Shown here one piece after another: positions 43,847 through 51,485 of a stretch of 64,000 nucleotides of DNA. The first letter of the stretch is position 1; each line of letters begins with the position of its first letter. The notes beneath the pieces were generated by a model, which had not been told where the DNA came from, did no database searches, and saw only the letters and a list, made by a program, of their open reading frames with translations. The stretch is from the NCBI GenBank assembly GCA_026394265.1, contig JAPKYO010000047.1, positions 1 through 64,000 on the forward strand, in the 5' to 3' direction. A program made the translations under genes and the position numbers. The DNA comes from Candidatus Bathyarchaeota archaeon. Lineage in GTDB: Archaea > Thermoproteota > Bathyarchaeia > TCS64.

Positions 43847-45397
43847 ATGACAAACATAAGGGAAGAAGCTGGGAGACTCTTCGAGGGCACGGTAACCTAC
43901 GAGGCAAACAACGAGTACTACCTCGCCATTGACGAGGGCAGCTTCCAGGACGCCATACACGCGCTAGCCGAGGCCGGTTTCGGCCTCGTCAGCCTGTTCT
44001 GCGTCGAGGGATTCGAGGGTGACGCACTCAGCATCATCTACGCCTTCGAGAAGAGGGGAGCCGAGGGGGTTCTCTTCATCGTCAGGGGCGTCGTGGGCGG
44101 GGTCACGTCGGTCGCCGACTTATTCCCGTCTGCGAGCTGGTATGAGAGGGAGGTCGGCGACGGATTCGGCGTCAGGTTCGAGGGCGCATTCGATAGGCGC
44201 CGCCTCTTCCTTCACGAGGCCTACCCCGACTCCTTCCACCCACTGCAGAAGCTGTTCGTCAACGGTCCATTGAAACTGGGTGGGACGCCGGGCACTGAGC
44301 ACCGCTTCAAGCGCGTCGCGGGGGAGGGCGTCTACCAGATACCCGTCGGCCCCGTCCACGCCGGCGTCATCGAGCCGGGCCACTTCCGCTTCAGCGTCAT
44401 CGGCGAATCCGTGTTCAGCCTCGAACTCCGGATGTTCTACAAGCACCGCGGCGTGGAGAAGCTCGCCGAGGGGCGTACCCCAGTCGACTGCGTCAAGATC
44501 GCCGAGGCGATAAGCGGTGACGAGTCCGCGTCGAACGCCGTCGCGTTCTGCCTCGCCGTAGAGAAGATCGCCGGCGCAGCCGTCCCCGAGAGGGGCTGGG
44601 CGCTCAGGACAATATACCTCGAGCTGGAGAGGATGTACGCCCTCCTCGGGGACCTCGCGGGGATGGTCGTAGACGTCGCCTACCCCGCCGGGGCGAGCCC
44701 ATTCTTCATATTGCGCGAGGAGTTGCTCAGGTGGAACGGCGCCTTAACTGGGTCGCGTTTCCTCAAGGGCGCGGTGAGCCTGGGCGGAGTCACTGGAGAC
44801 GTGGGCGACGGGAAACTCGCCGAGTTGGCGTCCTACCTCGGGTCATTCCAGTCCCGGTTCGCCGAGGCGCGTCGCCACGTGGTCTCAAACCCGAACGTCG
44901 TCGACAGGTTCGAGACGGCGGGCGTCCTGAAGCCGGGGCTTGTACCCTTGCTGAACGTCACGGGGCCGGCCGCGAGGGCGTCCGGTGCACCCGTCGATAC
45001 CCGCGTCGACCACCCCTACGGGATATACCCGACGCTCAACGTCCAGACTGGGACGCACGGCGACGGGGACGTGATGGCGAGGTTCCAGCAGAAGGCGGAC
45101 GAGGTGCTCAACTCAGTCGCCATCGTTACGAGTTTGGCGAAGGCGATGCCGCAGGGCGCCGTCAACACGGATGTCTCAATCAGGGACGGCTACGCCTGCG
45201 GGCTCGTCGAGTCGCCGCGCGGCCAGAACTTCCACTGGGTCTACATCCGCGGCGGGCGTGTGAGCCGGTACAAGGTTAGGACCGCGTCCTACTGTAACTG
45301 GCAGGCGCTGGAGCACGCCGTGCCCGGGAACATCGTGCCCGACTTTCCTCTCGTAAACAAGAGCTTCAACCTCTCCTACGCGGGGACGGATCTCTAG
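43847..45397 (+). CDS. HyfG/HycE-like large subunit without [NiFe] cysteines
   Basis: 516 residues: a NuoC-like domain (1-130), then a NuoD/hydrogenase-large-subunit domain. Where hydrogenases have the first CxxC (RICGIC), this protein has ISGDE with Ser223 and Glu226. Where they have the C-terminal CxxC (DPCxxC), it has SFNLSYAGTDL with Asn508 and Tyr511. The fold otherwise aligns well (HRGVEKLAEGR, RTIYLELERMYALLGD). It cannot bind a [NiFe] centre. This defines 'energy-converting hydrogenase-related' (Ehr) complexes. It starts 5 nt after hyfF. Confidence 0.88.
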   Translation: MTNIREEAGRLFEGTVTYEANNEYYLAIDEGSFQDAIHALAEAGFGLVSLFCVEGFEGDALSIIYAFEKRGAEGVLFIVRGVVGGVTSVADLFPSASWYEREVGDGFGVRFEGAFDRRRLFLHEAYPDSFHPLQKLFVNGPLKLGGTPGTEHRFKRVAGEGVYQIPVGPVHAGVIEPGHFRFSVIGESVFSLELRMFYKHRGVEKLAEGRTPVDCVKIAEAISGDESASNAVAFCLAVEKIAGAAVPERGWALRTIYLELERMYALLGDLAGMVVDVAYPAGASPFFILREELLRWNGALTGSRFLKGAVSLGGVTGDVGDGKLAELASYLGSFQSRFAEARRHVVSNPNVVDRFETAGVLKPGLVPLLNVTGPAARASGAPVDTRVDHPYGIYPTLNVQTGTHGDGDVMARFQQKADEVLNSVAIVTSLAKAMPQGAVNTDVSIRDGYACGLVESPRGQNFHWVYIRGGRVSRYKVRTASYCNWQALEHAVPGNIVPDFPLVNKSFNLSYAGTDL

Positions 45398-45406
45398 GGT
45401 GATTGC

Positions 45407-45931
45407 ATGGAGACCGCAAAGAGATTCTTTGGAAAGAAGGCGACGGAGGAGATCATCCTCGAGGACGAGGAGTTTGAGGCGGTGGGTGTCCAGCTCAAGA
45501 GGGAGATCGACGCCGTCTTCGGGCGAAGCCTCGCCATTCGCGTGGTTGACACGGGCAGCGACAACTCCCCTGAGATCGAGTTGAACAACCTCGCCACGCC
45601 CCACTACGACGTCGAGAGGTTTGGCGTCAGCTTCGTCGCCTCCCCCCGCCACGCCGACGTCCTCGCCGTCACCGGCCCCGTCACACACAACATGGCCGGC
45701 GCCCTACTCAAGACATACGACGCGACGCCCTCTCCCAAGTATGTCGTCGCCATCGGTGACGACGCCTGCGGCCTCGGCATCTTCAACGACTCCTACGCCA
45801 TCGTAGGCGCAGTCGAGAAGGTGATACCCGTCGACCTGAAGATACCCGGCAACCCCCCGACTCCAACCGAGATCATAAAGGGGCTCCTCGCTTTGATGAA
45901 GGCGGCGCGGGAAAAGCCCAGAAAAGCTTAG
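45407..45931 (+). CDS. HyfI/NuoB-like small subunit lacking Fe-S ligands
   Basis: 174 residues with a clear NuoB/HycG scaffold (HYDVERFGVSFVASPRHADVLAVTGPVTHNM). The four cluster-binding cysteines are all replaced: D52 and P55 in GSDNSPEIE (normally GSCNGCDIE), D119 in AIGDDACGLG (normally xGxC; the nearby C121 is shifted by two), and N149 in PGNPP (normally PGCPP). No [4Fe-4S] cluster should form. It ends the operon; there is no HyfH/NuoI ferredoxin gene. Confidence 0.9.
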   Translation: METAKRFFGKKATEEIILEDEEFEAVGVQLKREIDAVFGRSLAIRVVDTGSDNSPEIELNNLATPHYDVERFGVSFVASPRHADVLAVTGPVTHNMAGALLKTYDATPSPKYVVAIGDDACGLGIFNDSYAIVGAVEKVIPVDLKIPGNPPTPTEIIKGLLALMKAAREKPRKA

Positions 45932-45950
45932 CCCCGATGGTAACGGGTGC

Positions 45951-46493
45951 TCACTTTACCCCGCTCTTCACCCTTAGGTCCGCGAGTATCTGGTTGATCT
46001 TCTCGACGTTATCCTTTATGACGCGTATCGTCTCGGCGTTTAGCTGCTTTCTCTCCTCTGCGACGTAGGCTGCCTGTGAGATGAGTTTGAGGGGGTTCCT
46101 GATCTCCTGCTCCGTCTTGACGACGTCTTCGCCTATGTGGGCGAGCCTCTCCGCCTCGATCAGCTGATTCGACTTAATCTCAATAATTTTCTCGAGGTTC
46201 TTCTCGTTCTTCTCGACCTGCTTGAATGCGTAGATGAGGATGATCATGAGCGTTGAGCCCATGAGGTAGTAGGCGTAGTCGCGGATCTCCTTTATCACGC
46301 CGGTGAAGGGGGCGTCCGTGACGTATGGTATGAGCAGGAGGGGGTAGATGAGCAGGATTATCAACGCGCCCACGAAGAGCATCTTCTCGGTGTTCGTCCC
46401 CTCGCGCCTCCAGTGCCCGTAGAGGATGTAGCACGTGTAGAGGAGCAGCCCCATCAGGGTTAGCTCCAGTAAGGCGCCGATGAGGAAGTTCAT
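45951..46493 (-). CDS. Membrane protein with a degenerate histidine-kinase dimerisation domain
   Basis: 180 residues: three membrane helices (about 5-22, 38-58, 72-92), a coiled-coil linker, then a DHp-like domain EAERLAHIGEDVVKTEQEIRNPLKLIS. In a normal kinase the H-box is AHEIRNPL; here the His position is Gln (QEIRNPL). There is no ATPase domain. It may be a truncated kinase, or a non-catalytic partner that dimerises with a full kinase. It converges with hyfI (19 bp). Confidence 0.65.
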   Translation of the reverse strand: MNFLIGALLELTLMGLLLYTCYILYGHWRREGTNTEKMLFVGALIILLIYPLLLIPYVTDAPFTGVIKEIRDYAYYLMGSTLMIILIYAFKQVEKNEKNLEKIIEIKSNQLIEAERLAHIGEDVVKTEQEIRNPLKLISQAAYVAEERKQLNAETIRVIKDNVEKINQILADLRVKSGVK

Positions 46494-46500
46494 CTACCTA

Positions 46501-47064
46501 TTACTGTGCTTTCATGGTTAAACCTTGTTCGCCGGGGAGGAGCCTCCTGAATGGCACCCAGCGCCCCGTTTTGAGGTTGTAAAACCACGCCGCGTCGATG
46601 TCCTCCAGTAGCTGCTCGGTGATGGCGGCGACGGCCGGGTAGTAGGTGTTCTCGACCTCCACGCTCGTGGACTGGATGGGCACCATGCCTCCGGGGTACT
46701 CGTCGACGTGGTCCTTCAGGGCGGTGCAGGTCATGTCGAAAGTCTTCATGATGCCGTGCCCCTGGGTTATGACTGGGACGAAGGGGTAGGACCTGCAGAT
46801 GGCGGGGCGGTAGGCGTGCATGAAGCATCCACCGAGCCCCCTGTGCGGGCAGGAGTTTAGGCGCATCTGATAGGCTATGACCCTGAACCCCGGATCCCTT
46901 GGGCTTACGCCAATTCCGTAGGCGGGCCTGACGTGGTCCTTCCTGAAGAGCTCGACCTCACCGGGGAGGAGGGGCAGCCCCTTGCGGACGCCCTGCCTGT
47001 CAATCAGTAGCCTATTGCAGCATACACCGCAGTTGACGCAGTGGTAGGCGATTGGGTCGGGCAA
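46501..47064 (-). CDS. YkgJ-family zinc/iron-chelating cysteine-cluster protein
   Basis: 187 residues. The N-terminal CVNCGVCC (residues 9-16) and later CPHRGLGGCFMHAYRPAICRSYPF form the YkgJ/UPF0153 Cys pattern (CxxCxxCC...C..RPxxCR.YP). The role is unknown; related proteins methylate or bind metal clusters. It lies 7 nt upstream of the degenerate kinase gene, same strand. Confidence 0.82.
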   Translation of the reverse strand: MPDPIAYHCVNCGVCCNRLLIDRQGVRKGLPLLPGEVELFRKDHVRPAYGIGVSPRDPGFRVIAYQMRLNSCPHRGLGGCFMHAYRPAICRSYPFVPVITQGHGIMKTFDMTCTALKDHVDEYPGGMVPIQSTSVEVENTYYPAVAAITEQLLEDIDAAWFYNLKTGRWVPFRRLLPGEQGLTMKAQ

Positions 47065-47077
47065 GGCTTTTCCCGAC

Positions 47078-47380
47078 TCAGAGCCGCTCCAGCTTGAAGA
47101 CGACGGGGCGCAGCCCGTCCGTGCAGCAGCTAATCATCACGCCCTTCTCCAGGATCCAGGGGAAGTCACCGCCGAGGCTGAGGTGGATGACGTCCCGCTG
47201 TATATCCGCCCAAGCCCAGCTGCAGAAGCCCTCGGGCATCTGCATCCCCTTCGACAGGTACACCTTATCGTCTTTCATGATGGTGCACTCGGGCGTCATC
47301 TCCGCCGAGGCGTACTTCTCGAAGACGTCTCCCGTCTTCAGCTTCTTCAACACCGTTATCTTGACATCTTTTCCGACCAT
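47078..47380 (-). CDS. TIGR04076-like small protein
   Basis: 100 residues from ATG 47380 (an earlier in-frame start at 47398 has no support). The text MVGKDVKITVLKKL, CTIMKDDKVYLSKGMQMPEGFCSWAWADIQRDVIHLSLGG pattern, with two conserved Cys (CSWAW; MISCCTDGLRPV), matches the TIGR04076 family of unknown function. It lies 13 nt before the YkgJ gene. Confidence 0.7.
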   Translation of the reverse strand: MVGKDVKITVLKKLKTGDVFEKYASAEMTPECTIMKDDKVYLSKGMQMPEGFCSWAWADIQRDVIHLSLGGDFPWILEKGVMISCCTDGLRPVVFKLERL

Positions 47381-47951
47381 TGAACCACCTGTTATCACTC
47401 CCCGTCATCGTTTATTACAGTGTCTAAAAGGGTAGGGGGGAGGGGGGGTCTTCCAAATTTCTATTATTTAGACCCCGTTAACCAAAAGAAACCTAAAAAC
47501 TGCCCCGATTGGGATCGAAACTATACAAAAACGTACATAAAACAACCTAAAAATGCACGAAAAACGCACTCAAAATGACATTTTTTAGCCAAGTGAATGG
47601 CTCAAACCACGAGAAACGACGCGAAAATACACACGATACGCCGATGAAAAAATGGGATCAGGCATCCAACCAGAAATACGACTCCCTCGACTGAAATAAA
47701 CTCTAAAACTGCCCCGATGGTGTGCCGATCTAAGCAAAAGGAGCATCTATTCCCTACAAAGCTCGGAGAAAATATTTCTCGTTATGAGCAGTAGCACGCC
47801 ATAAGCCCCGAGACGCATAGGGAGAAGAGAGTGAGCCGGATAACCCGAAAAACTCCCCCAATCCGGAAAATACTCTCGAACATCGACCCATTCGTGATCT
47901 GATCTCAGCAAAAGGAGCACATATTCCCAACAGTGATCCGAGAAGTATTGT
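47381..47951. other. 571-bp gene-free region left of tRNA-Phe with curved-DNA and direct repeats
   Basis: Holds a G-rich tract (47430-47448), a phased A-tract array (47527-47575), a repeated CTAAAA-CTGCCCCGAT motif (47493-47510, 47701-47720) and two ~55-bp related segments (47726-47781 and 47900-47954), the second abutting the tRNA-Phe 3' end. Frames across it (47747-47977, 47754-48104) run through the tRNA and have no domain. I see no gene. Confidence 0.6.
47527..47575. repeat. Phased A-tract array
   Basis: Five A4-A5 runs start at 47527, 47539, 47549, 47560 and 47572, a mean spacing of 11 bp. Such phasing bends DNA. It lies upstream of the TIGR04076 gene. Confidence 0.6.
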
Positions 47952-47954
47952 TGG
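47726..47954. repeat. Duplicated ~55-bp segment next to tRNA-Phe
   Basis: GATCTAAGCAAAAGGAGCATCTATTCCC (from 47727) and GATCTCAGCAAAAGGAGCACATATTCCC (from 47901) differ at 3 of 28 bases; weaker similarity (GGAGAAAATATT / CGAGAAGTATTG) continues to 47781 and 47954. The second copy ends at the tRNA-Phe CCA. Confidence 0.6.
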
Positions 47955-48028
47955 TGCCGCTGGTGTGATTTGAACACACAACCCCTCGGTCTTCAGCCGA
48001 GCGCTCTCCCAGGCTGAGCTACAGCGGC
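47952..48028 (-). tRNA. tRNA-Phe (anticodon GAA), CCA encoded
   Basis: Cloverleaf on the minus strand: acceptor GCCGCTG/CAGCGGC, D-arm GCTC..GAGC, anticodon stem CTCGG/CCGAG with loop CTGAAGA (GAA), T-arm GTGTG TTCAAAT CACAC, discriminator A, genomic CCA (47952-47954). A TATA box (TTTATATCA, minus strand, ~48054-48062) lies ~27 nt before. Confidence 0.94.
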
Positions 48029-48149
48029 GCGACAAACCATAGGCTGGGGGAATTGATATAAAGATTCTCGTCAGGCGCGGCTGGCTTAGGGCGCCGCCAC
48101 CCACGAATCAGCCCCGCGACTCGACTACACATGCAAAGCAATAAAAGCC

Positions 48150-48677
48150 ATGGCGAAAGAGGAAGACAAATTGGACTCCCCCACAACGGAAGCGGCTCAC
48201 AGGGAACTCGTCGACAGAGTATACCCCAACTACGCCAACTACACCCCAGCCCAGAGCGCCCTCATACCCCTCCTACAGGAAGTACAGGCTGAAGCCGGAT
48301 ACCTCCCCGCCGCCGCACTCACCCGGGTCTCGGAGCTGCTACACATACCCCCCAGCCAGGTCTACGGCGTCGCCACATTCTACCACCAGTTCAGACTCCG
48401 CCCAAAGGGCGAGCACATGATCACCGTCTGCAGGGGAACCGCTTGCCACGTCAGGGAGTCCCTAGAGGTCTACAACTTCCTAAACCAGCAACTAGGCATC
48501 ACGCCCCCCCAGGACACCTCCCCAGACGGCGCATTCACCATCCAGCAGGTACGCTGCCTCGGCGCCTGCGGCCTCGCACCCGTTATAAAGGTCGACGAAA
48601 CCGTCTTCGGAAAAGTTGACAACGCGAAGATCAGGGGAATCCTCCGAGCCATGAAGAGGGGAGGAAAACAGGAATGA
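48150..48677 (+). CDS. nuoE: NuoE/HoxE-like [2Fe-2S] subunit
   Basis: 175 residues. A helical N-terminus precedes a thioredoxin-like [2Fe-2S] domain with ligands C94, C99 (CRGTACHV), C136 and C140 (CLGACGLAP), exactly the NuoE/HoxE pattern. VYGVATFYHQF near residue 72 is diagnostic. It passes electrons from the FMN subunit in NADH-linked complexes. It overlaps nuoF by 4 nt (ATGA) and begins a four-gene operon placed between tRNA-Phe and tRNA-Val. Confidence 0.93.
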   Translation: MAKEEDKLDSPTTEAAHRELVDRVYPNYANYTPAQSALIPLLQEVQAEAGYLPAAALTRVSELLHIPPSQVYGVATFYHQFRLRPKGEHMITVCRGTACHVRESLEVYNFLNQQLGITPPQDTSPDGAFTIQQVRCLGACGLAPVIKVDETVFGKVDNAKIRGILRAMKRGGKQE

Positions 48678-50650
48678 ACGGTTTGATGGACAAATGCTGC
48701 GAGAAGTGCACCCACACAGGGGAGACGCCCTGTAAGGACTTCGTCGCCTGCAGGACAACCGGCCCCCTCTGCCACGAAAGTGAAGAGTGCCGCATCAAAA
48801 TCAGGGAAGCCATCGACAACACCATCTACGGTCCCAAGGGAATCAGGATAAGCGTCGGCATGAGCACATGCGGGCTCGCCTCCGGCGCCCAAGCCGTCTA
48901 CGACAGGATCGGGGAAGAACTCTCCAAGAGGAGCCTGGACGCGAAGCTCGTCGAGGTCGGCTGCATGGGGTCGTGCTACGCCGAGGTCATAGTAGAGTTG
49001 ACCCGGAAGGGCTACCCCACGGCGATATACAGCGACGTGACCCCCGCCAAGATAGCCGGGATACTCGACACCTACCTCGCCGGCGACGCCGGGGGCGCAC
49101 TCGCCCTACGATCCAGAGCCGCGAAGATGAGTGGAGAAGAAACCACCCCACTCCTCGAGGAACTAAACTTCTTCAAGCACCAGAAGCGCAGGGTGCTAAA
49201 GAACTGCGGCGTCATCGACCCCGAGTCTATCGAAGAATACATCATCCACGGCGGCTACCGCGCCCTATCCCGGGTCCTCGCGGGGATGACCCCCGAAGCA
49301 GTCATCGCGGAGGTCACCGCCTCCGGCCTCAGGGGACGCGGCGGAGCGGGCTTCCCCACCGGGCTCAAGTGGAAGATATGCAACCAGGTCCCCGGAGAGA
49401 CGAAGTACGTCATCTGCAACGCCGACGAGGGCGACCCCGGCGCATTCATGAACCGACTCACCGTCGAGGGCGACCCCCACAAGGTGCTGGAGGGCTTGAT
49501 GATCGCCGGCTACGCCACCGGGGCGAGCGAGGGCTACATATTCGTACGCGCCGAGAAGCCGCTGATGGCTGAGCGCCTAAAGACCGCCATCGCGCAGGCG
49601 AGGAAACACGGTCTGCTCGGTAAAAGCATCCTCGGCTCAAAGTTCAGCTTCGACGTCAAGCTGATGCTAAGCGCGGGCGCCTTCGTCTGCGGTGAGGAGA
49701 CGGCGCTGATCGCTGCGATCGAGGGTAAGAGGGCGATGCCTCGTCCACGCCCACCGTTCCCCGCCACTCATGGTCTCTGGGGCAAACCCACAACGATCAA
49801 CAACGTCGAAACCCTCGCACACATCCCCCTCATCCTATCCGAGGGCGCGAAGGAGTACGCCGGCGTCGGCTCAGAGAAGAGCAAGGGGACGAAGGTGTAC
49901 TGTCTCGCCGGTAAAGTTGAGCGGACCGGAGCAGCCGAGGTCCCAGTCGGAACCACGATTCGGAGGCTCGTCTTCGACATCGGCGGCGGGGTCCCATCTG
50001 GTAAAAAGTTCAAGGCAATCCAGATCGGCGGACCGTCAGGCGGGTGCCTGCCCGAGAAGTTCCTCGACCTCCCCCTCGACTACGAGAGTCTACAGAGCGC
50101 CGGCGCCATCATGGGCTCGGGGGGCATCGTCATCATCGACGAGGACACGTGCATCGTTGACCTCGCCAAGTACTTCTTAAACTTCACCACAGCCGAGTCC
50201 TGCGGTAAATGTTCGCCGTGCCGCATAGGGCTGCAACGGATGCTGGAGATCATCACCCGCATCACGGAGGGTAAGGGTAGCGAGGGTGACTTGGCCGACC
50301 TCAGGGACATATCCGCCGCAGTCGCCGACTCCTCCCTCTGTGCCCTTGGGCGCACCGCGCCCAACCCCGTCCTAAGCACCATGAAGTACTTCCCAGAGGA
50401 GTACCACGCGCACGTCGATGGCAAGATCTGCCCCGCCCACGCCTGCGCAGCCATGATAAAGGGCTACAGGGTAGAGACGGACATCTGCAAGTGCTGCGGG
50501 CTCTGCGCCAAGAAGTGCCCGACCGGCTCCATCAGCCTCAGACCCGCCGGAAAGGACCCGGGTAAGGCGTCCATAGACCCCACAAAGTGCATACGATGCG
50601 GGCAGTGCATCAACGAGTGCGCCTTCGGCGCCATCAAGGAGGAGTGGTGA
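48674..50650 (+). CDS. nuoF: NuoF/HoxF/HydB-like FMN- and NADH-binding subunit
   Basis: 658 residues. Residues 1-40 form a Cys-rich extension (C8, C9, C12, C20, C26, C33, C39). Residues ~55-140 are a thioredoxin-like [2Fe-2S] domain (STCGLASG, GCMGSC). The NuoF core follows with LRGRGGAGFPTGLKW (FMN), NADEGDPGAF and GEETALIAAIEG, an SLBB domain, and the N3 ligands ESCGKCSPCRIG. It ends with two [4Fe-4S] motifs, CKCCGLCAKKCPTG and CIRCGQCINECAFG. It should oxidise NADH (or reduce NAD). The layout matches HydB of bifurcating hydrogenases and NfnB-like proteins. Confidence 0.94.
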   Translation: MNGLMDKCCEKCTHTGETPCKDFVACRTTGPLCHESEECRIKIREAIDNTIYGPKGIRISVGMSTCGLASGAQAVYDRIGEELSKRSLDAKLVEVGCMGSCYAEVIVELTRKGYPTAIYSDVTPAKIAGILDTYLAGDAGGALALRSRAAKMSGEETTPLLEELNFFKHQKRRVLKNCGVIDPESIEEYIIHGGYRALSRVLAGMTPEAVIAEVTASGLRGRGGAGFPTGLKWKICNQVPGETKYVICNADEGDPGAFMNRLTVEGDPHKVLEGLMIAGYATGASEGYIFVRAEKPLMAERLKTAIAQARKHGLLGKSILGSKFSFDVKLMLSAGAFVCGEETALIAAIEGKRAMPRPRPPFPATHGLWGKPTTINNVETLAHIPLILSEGAKEYAGVGSEKSKGTKVYCLAGKVERTGAAEVPVGTTIRRLVFDIGGGVPSGKKFKAIQIGGPSGGCLPEKFLDLPLDYESLQSAGAIMGSGGIVIIDEDTCIVDLAKYFLNFTTAESCGKCSPCRIGLQRMLEIITRITEGKGSEGDLADLRDISAAVADSSLCALGRTAPNPVLSTMKYFPEEYHAHVDGKICPAHACAAMIKGYRVETDICKCCGLCAKKCPTGSISLRPAGKDPGKASIDPTKCIRCGQCINECAFGAIKEEW

Positions 50651-51485
50651 CACGAGCATCGAAATAACAATCGACGGAAGAAAGGTCAAGGGCAACCCCA
50701 ACCAGACCATCCTGGAAGTCGCCAAGGAGAACGGCGTACACATACCCACCCTCTGCAACCACCCCCACCTCGATGCGACGGGCGCATGCCGAATCTGCGT
50801 CGTAGACCTGGGCAGACCCGACAGACTCGAAGCCGCCTGCACCACCCCCATATCCCCAAACATGGTCATCAACACCTCAAACGAACGAGTCGCCAAGGCG
50901 AGGAAGACGACTCTAGAGCTTATCCTCTCCAACCTCGGCGTCGACGCCGAGACACTCAACAAGAGCGGCGTAAACACCCTCCTCGACCTAGCCGAGGAAC
51001 TCGGCGTCGACACCCACAGCCTCAGGTTCAAGCCGTCGAGGATAGACGCCCCCGAGCCCGTGGACAACCGGAACCCAGTCATCATCAGGGACAGGGACAG
51101 GTGCATCCTCTGCGGGCGGTGCGTGAGCGCCTGCAACGAGCTGCGCCACTACGGCGTCCTCAACTTCGAGGGACGCGGATACCACACAAACATTGTTTCC
51201 GGCCTCGTCGAGCCCCTCCTCGACTCTGGCTGCGCCTCATGCGGGGAATGCGTCGAGGTCTGCCCCACCGGCGCCTTCAGGACACTCGCGAAGGAACTCG
51301 TGCAGGGCGAGGTGGACGCCGTGATGGAGACCGGCGCCGCCCTCCCGGCGTCGGGCGCCACCCAATCCGCGAGAAGCAGACTCGGGCTCCCCCCGATCGA
51401 CAGCAGCGGCGCAGCAGACCTACCCAAGATAGCCCGCAAGACGAAGCTAAGATGCAAGCAGACGCAGGAGGCTGACGAGCAATGA
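50649..51485 (+). CDS. HoxU/NuoG-N-terminal-like Fe-S subunit (start codon not evident)
   Basis: About 278 residues: a plant-type [2Fe-2S] domain (TLCNHPHLDATGACRICVV...CTTP), then two [4Fe-4S] motifs, CILCGRCVSACNELRHYG and CASCGECVEVCPTGAF. This matches HoxU and the N-terminus of NuoG/HydA. The frame is open from before 50649, but there is no ATG, GTG or TTG in frame before ATG 50862, which would delete the [2Fe-2S] domain. The GTGA at 50647-50650 overlaps the nuoF stop but is out of frame by one base. The true start is therefore unresolved. Confidence 0.8.
   Translation, partial: DTSIEITIDGRKVKGNPNQTILEVAKENGVHIPTLCNHPHLDATGACRICVVDLGRPDRLEAACTTPISPNMVINTSNERVAKARKTTLELILSNLGVDAETLNKSGVNTLLDLAEELGVDTHSLRFKPSRIDAPEPVDNRNPVIIRDRDRCILCGRCVSACNELRHYGVLNFEGRGYHTNIVSGLVEPLLDSGCASCGECVEVCPTGAFRTLAKELVQGEVDAVMETGAALPASGATQSARSRLGLPPIDSSGAADLPKIARKTKLRCKQTQEADEQ

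Noticed and set aside
43847..45397. Calling this operon a group 4 [NiFe] hydrogenase
   Set aside because: Both CxxC motifs of the large subunit and all cluster cysteines of the small subunit are missing, so a hydrogenase assignment is not supported.
47747..48104. Minus-strand reading frames across tRNA-Phe
   Set aside because: They read through a tRNA gene and repeats and have no recognisable domain.
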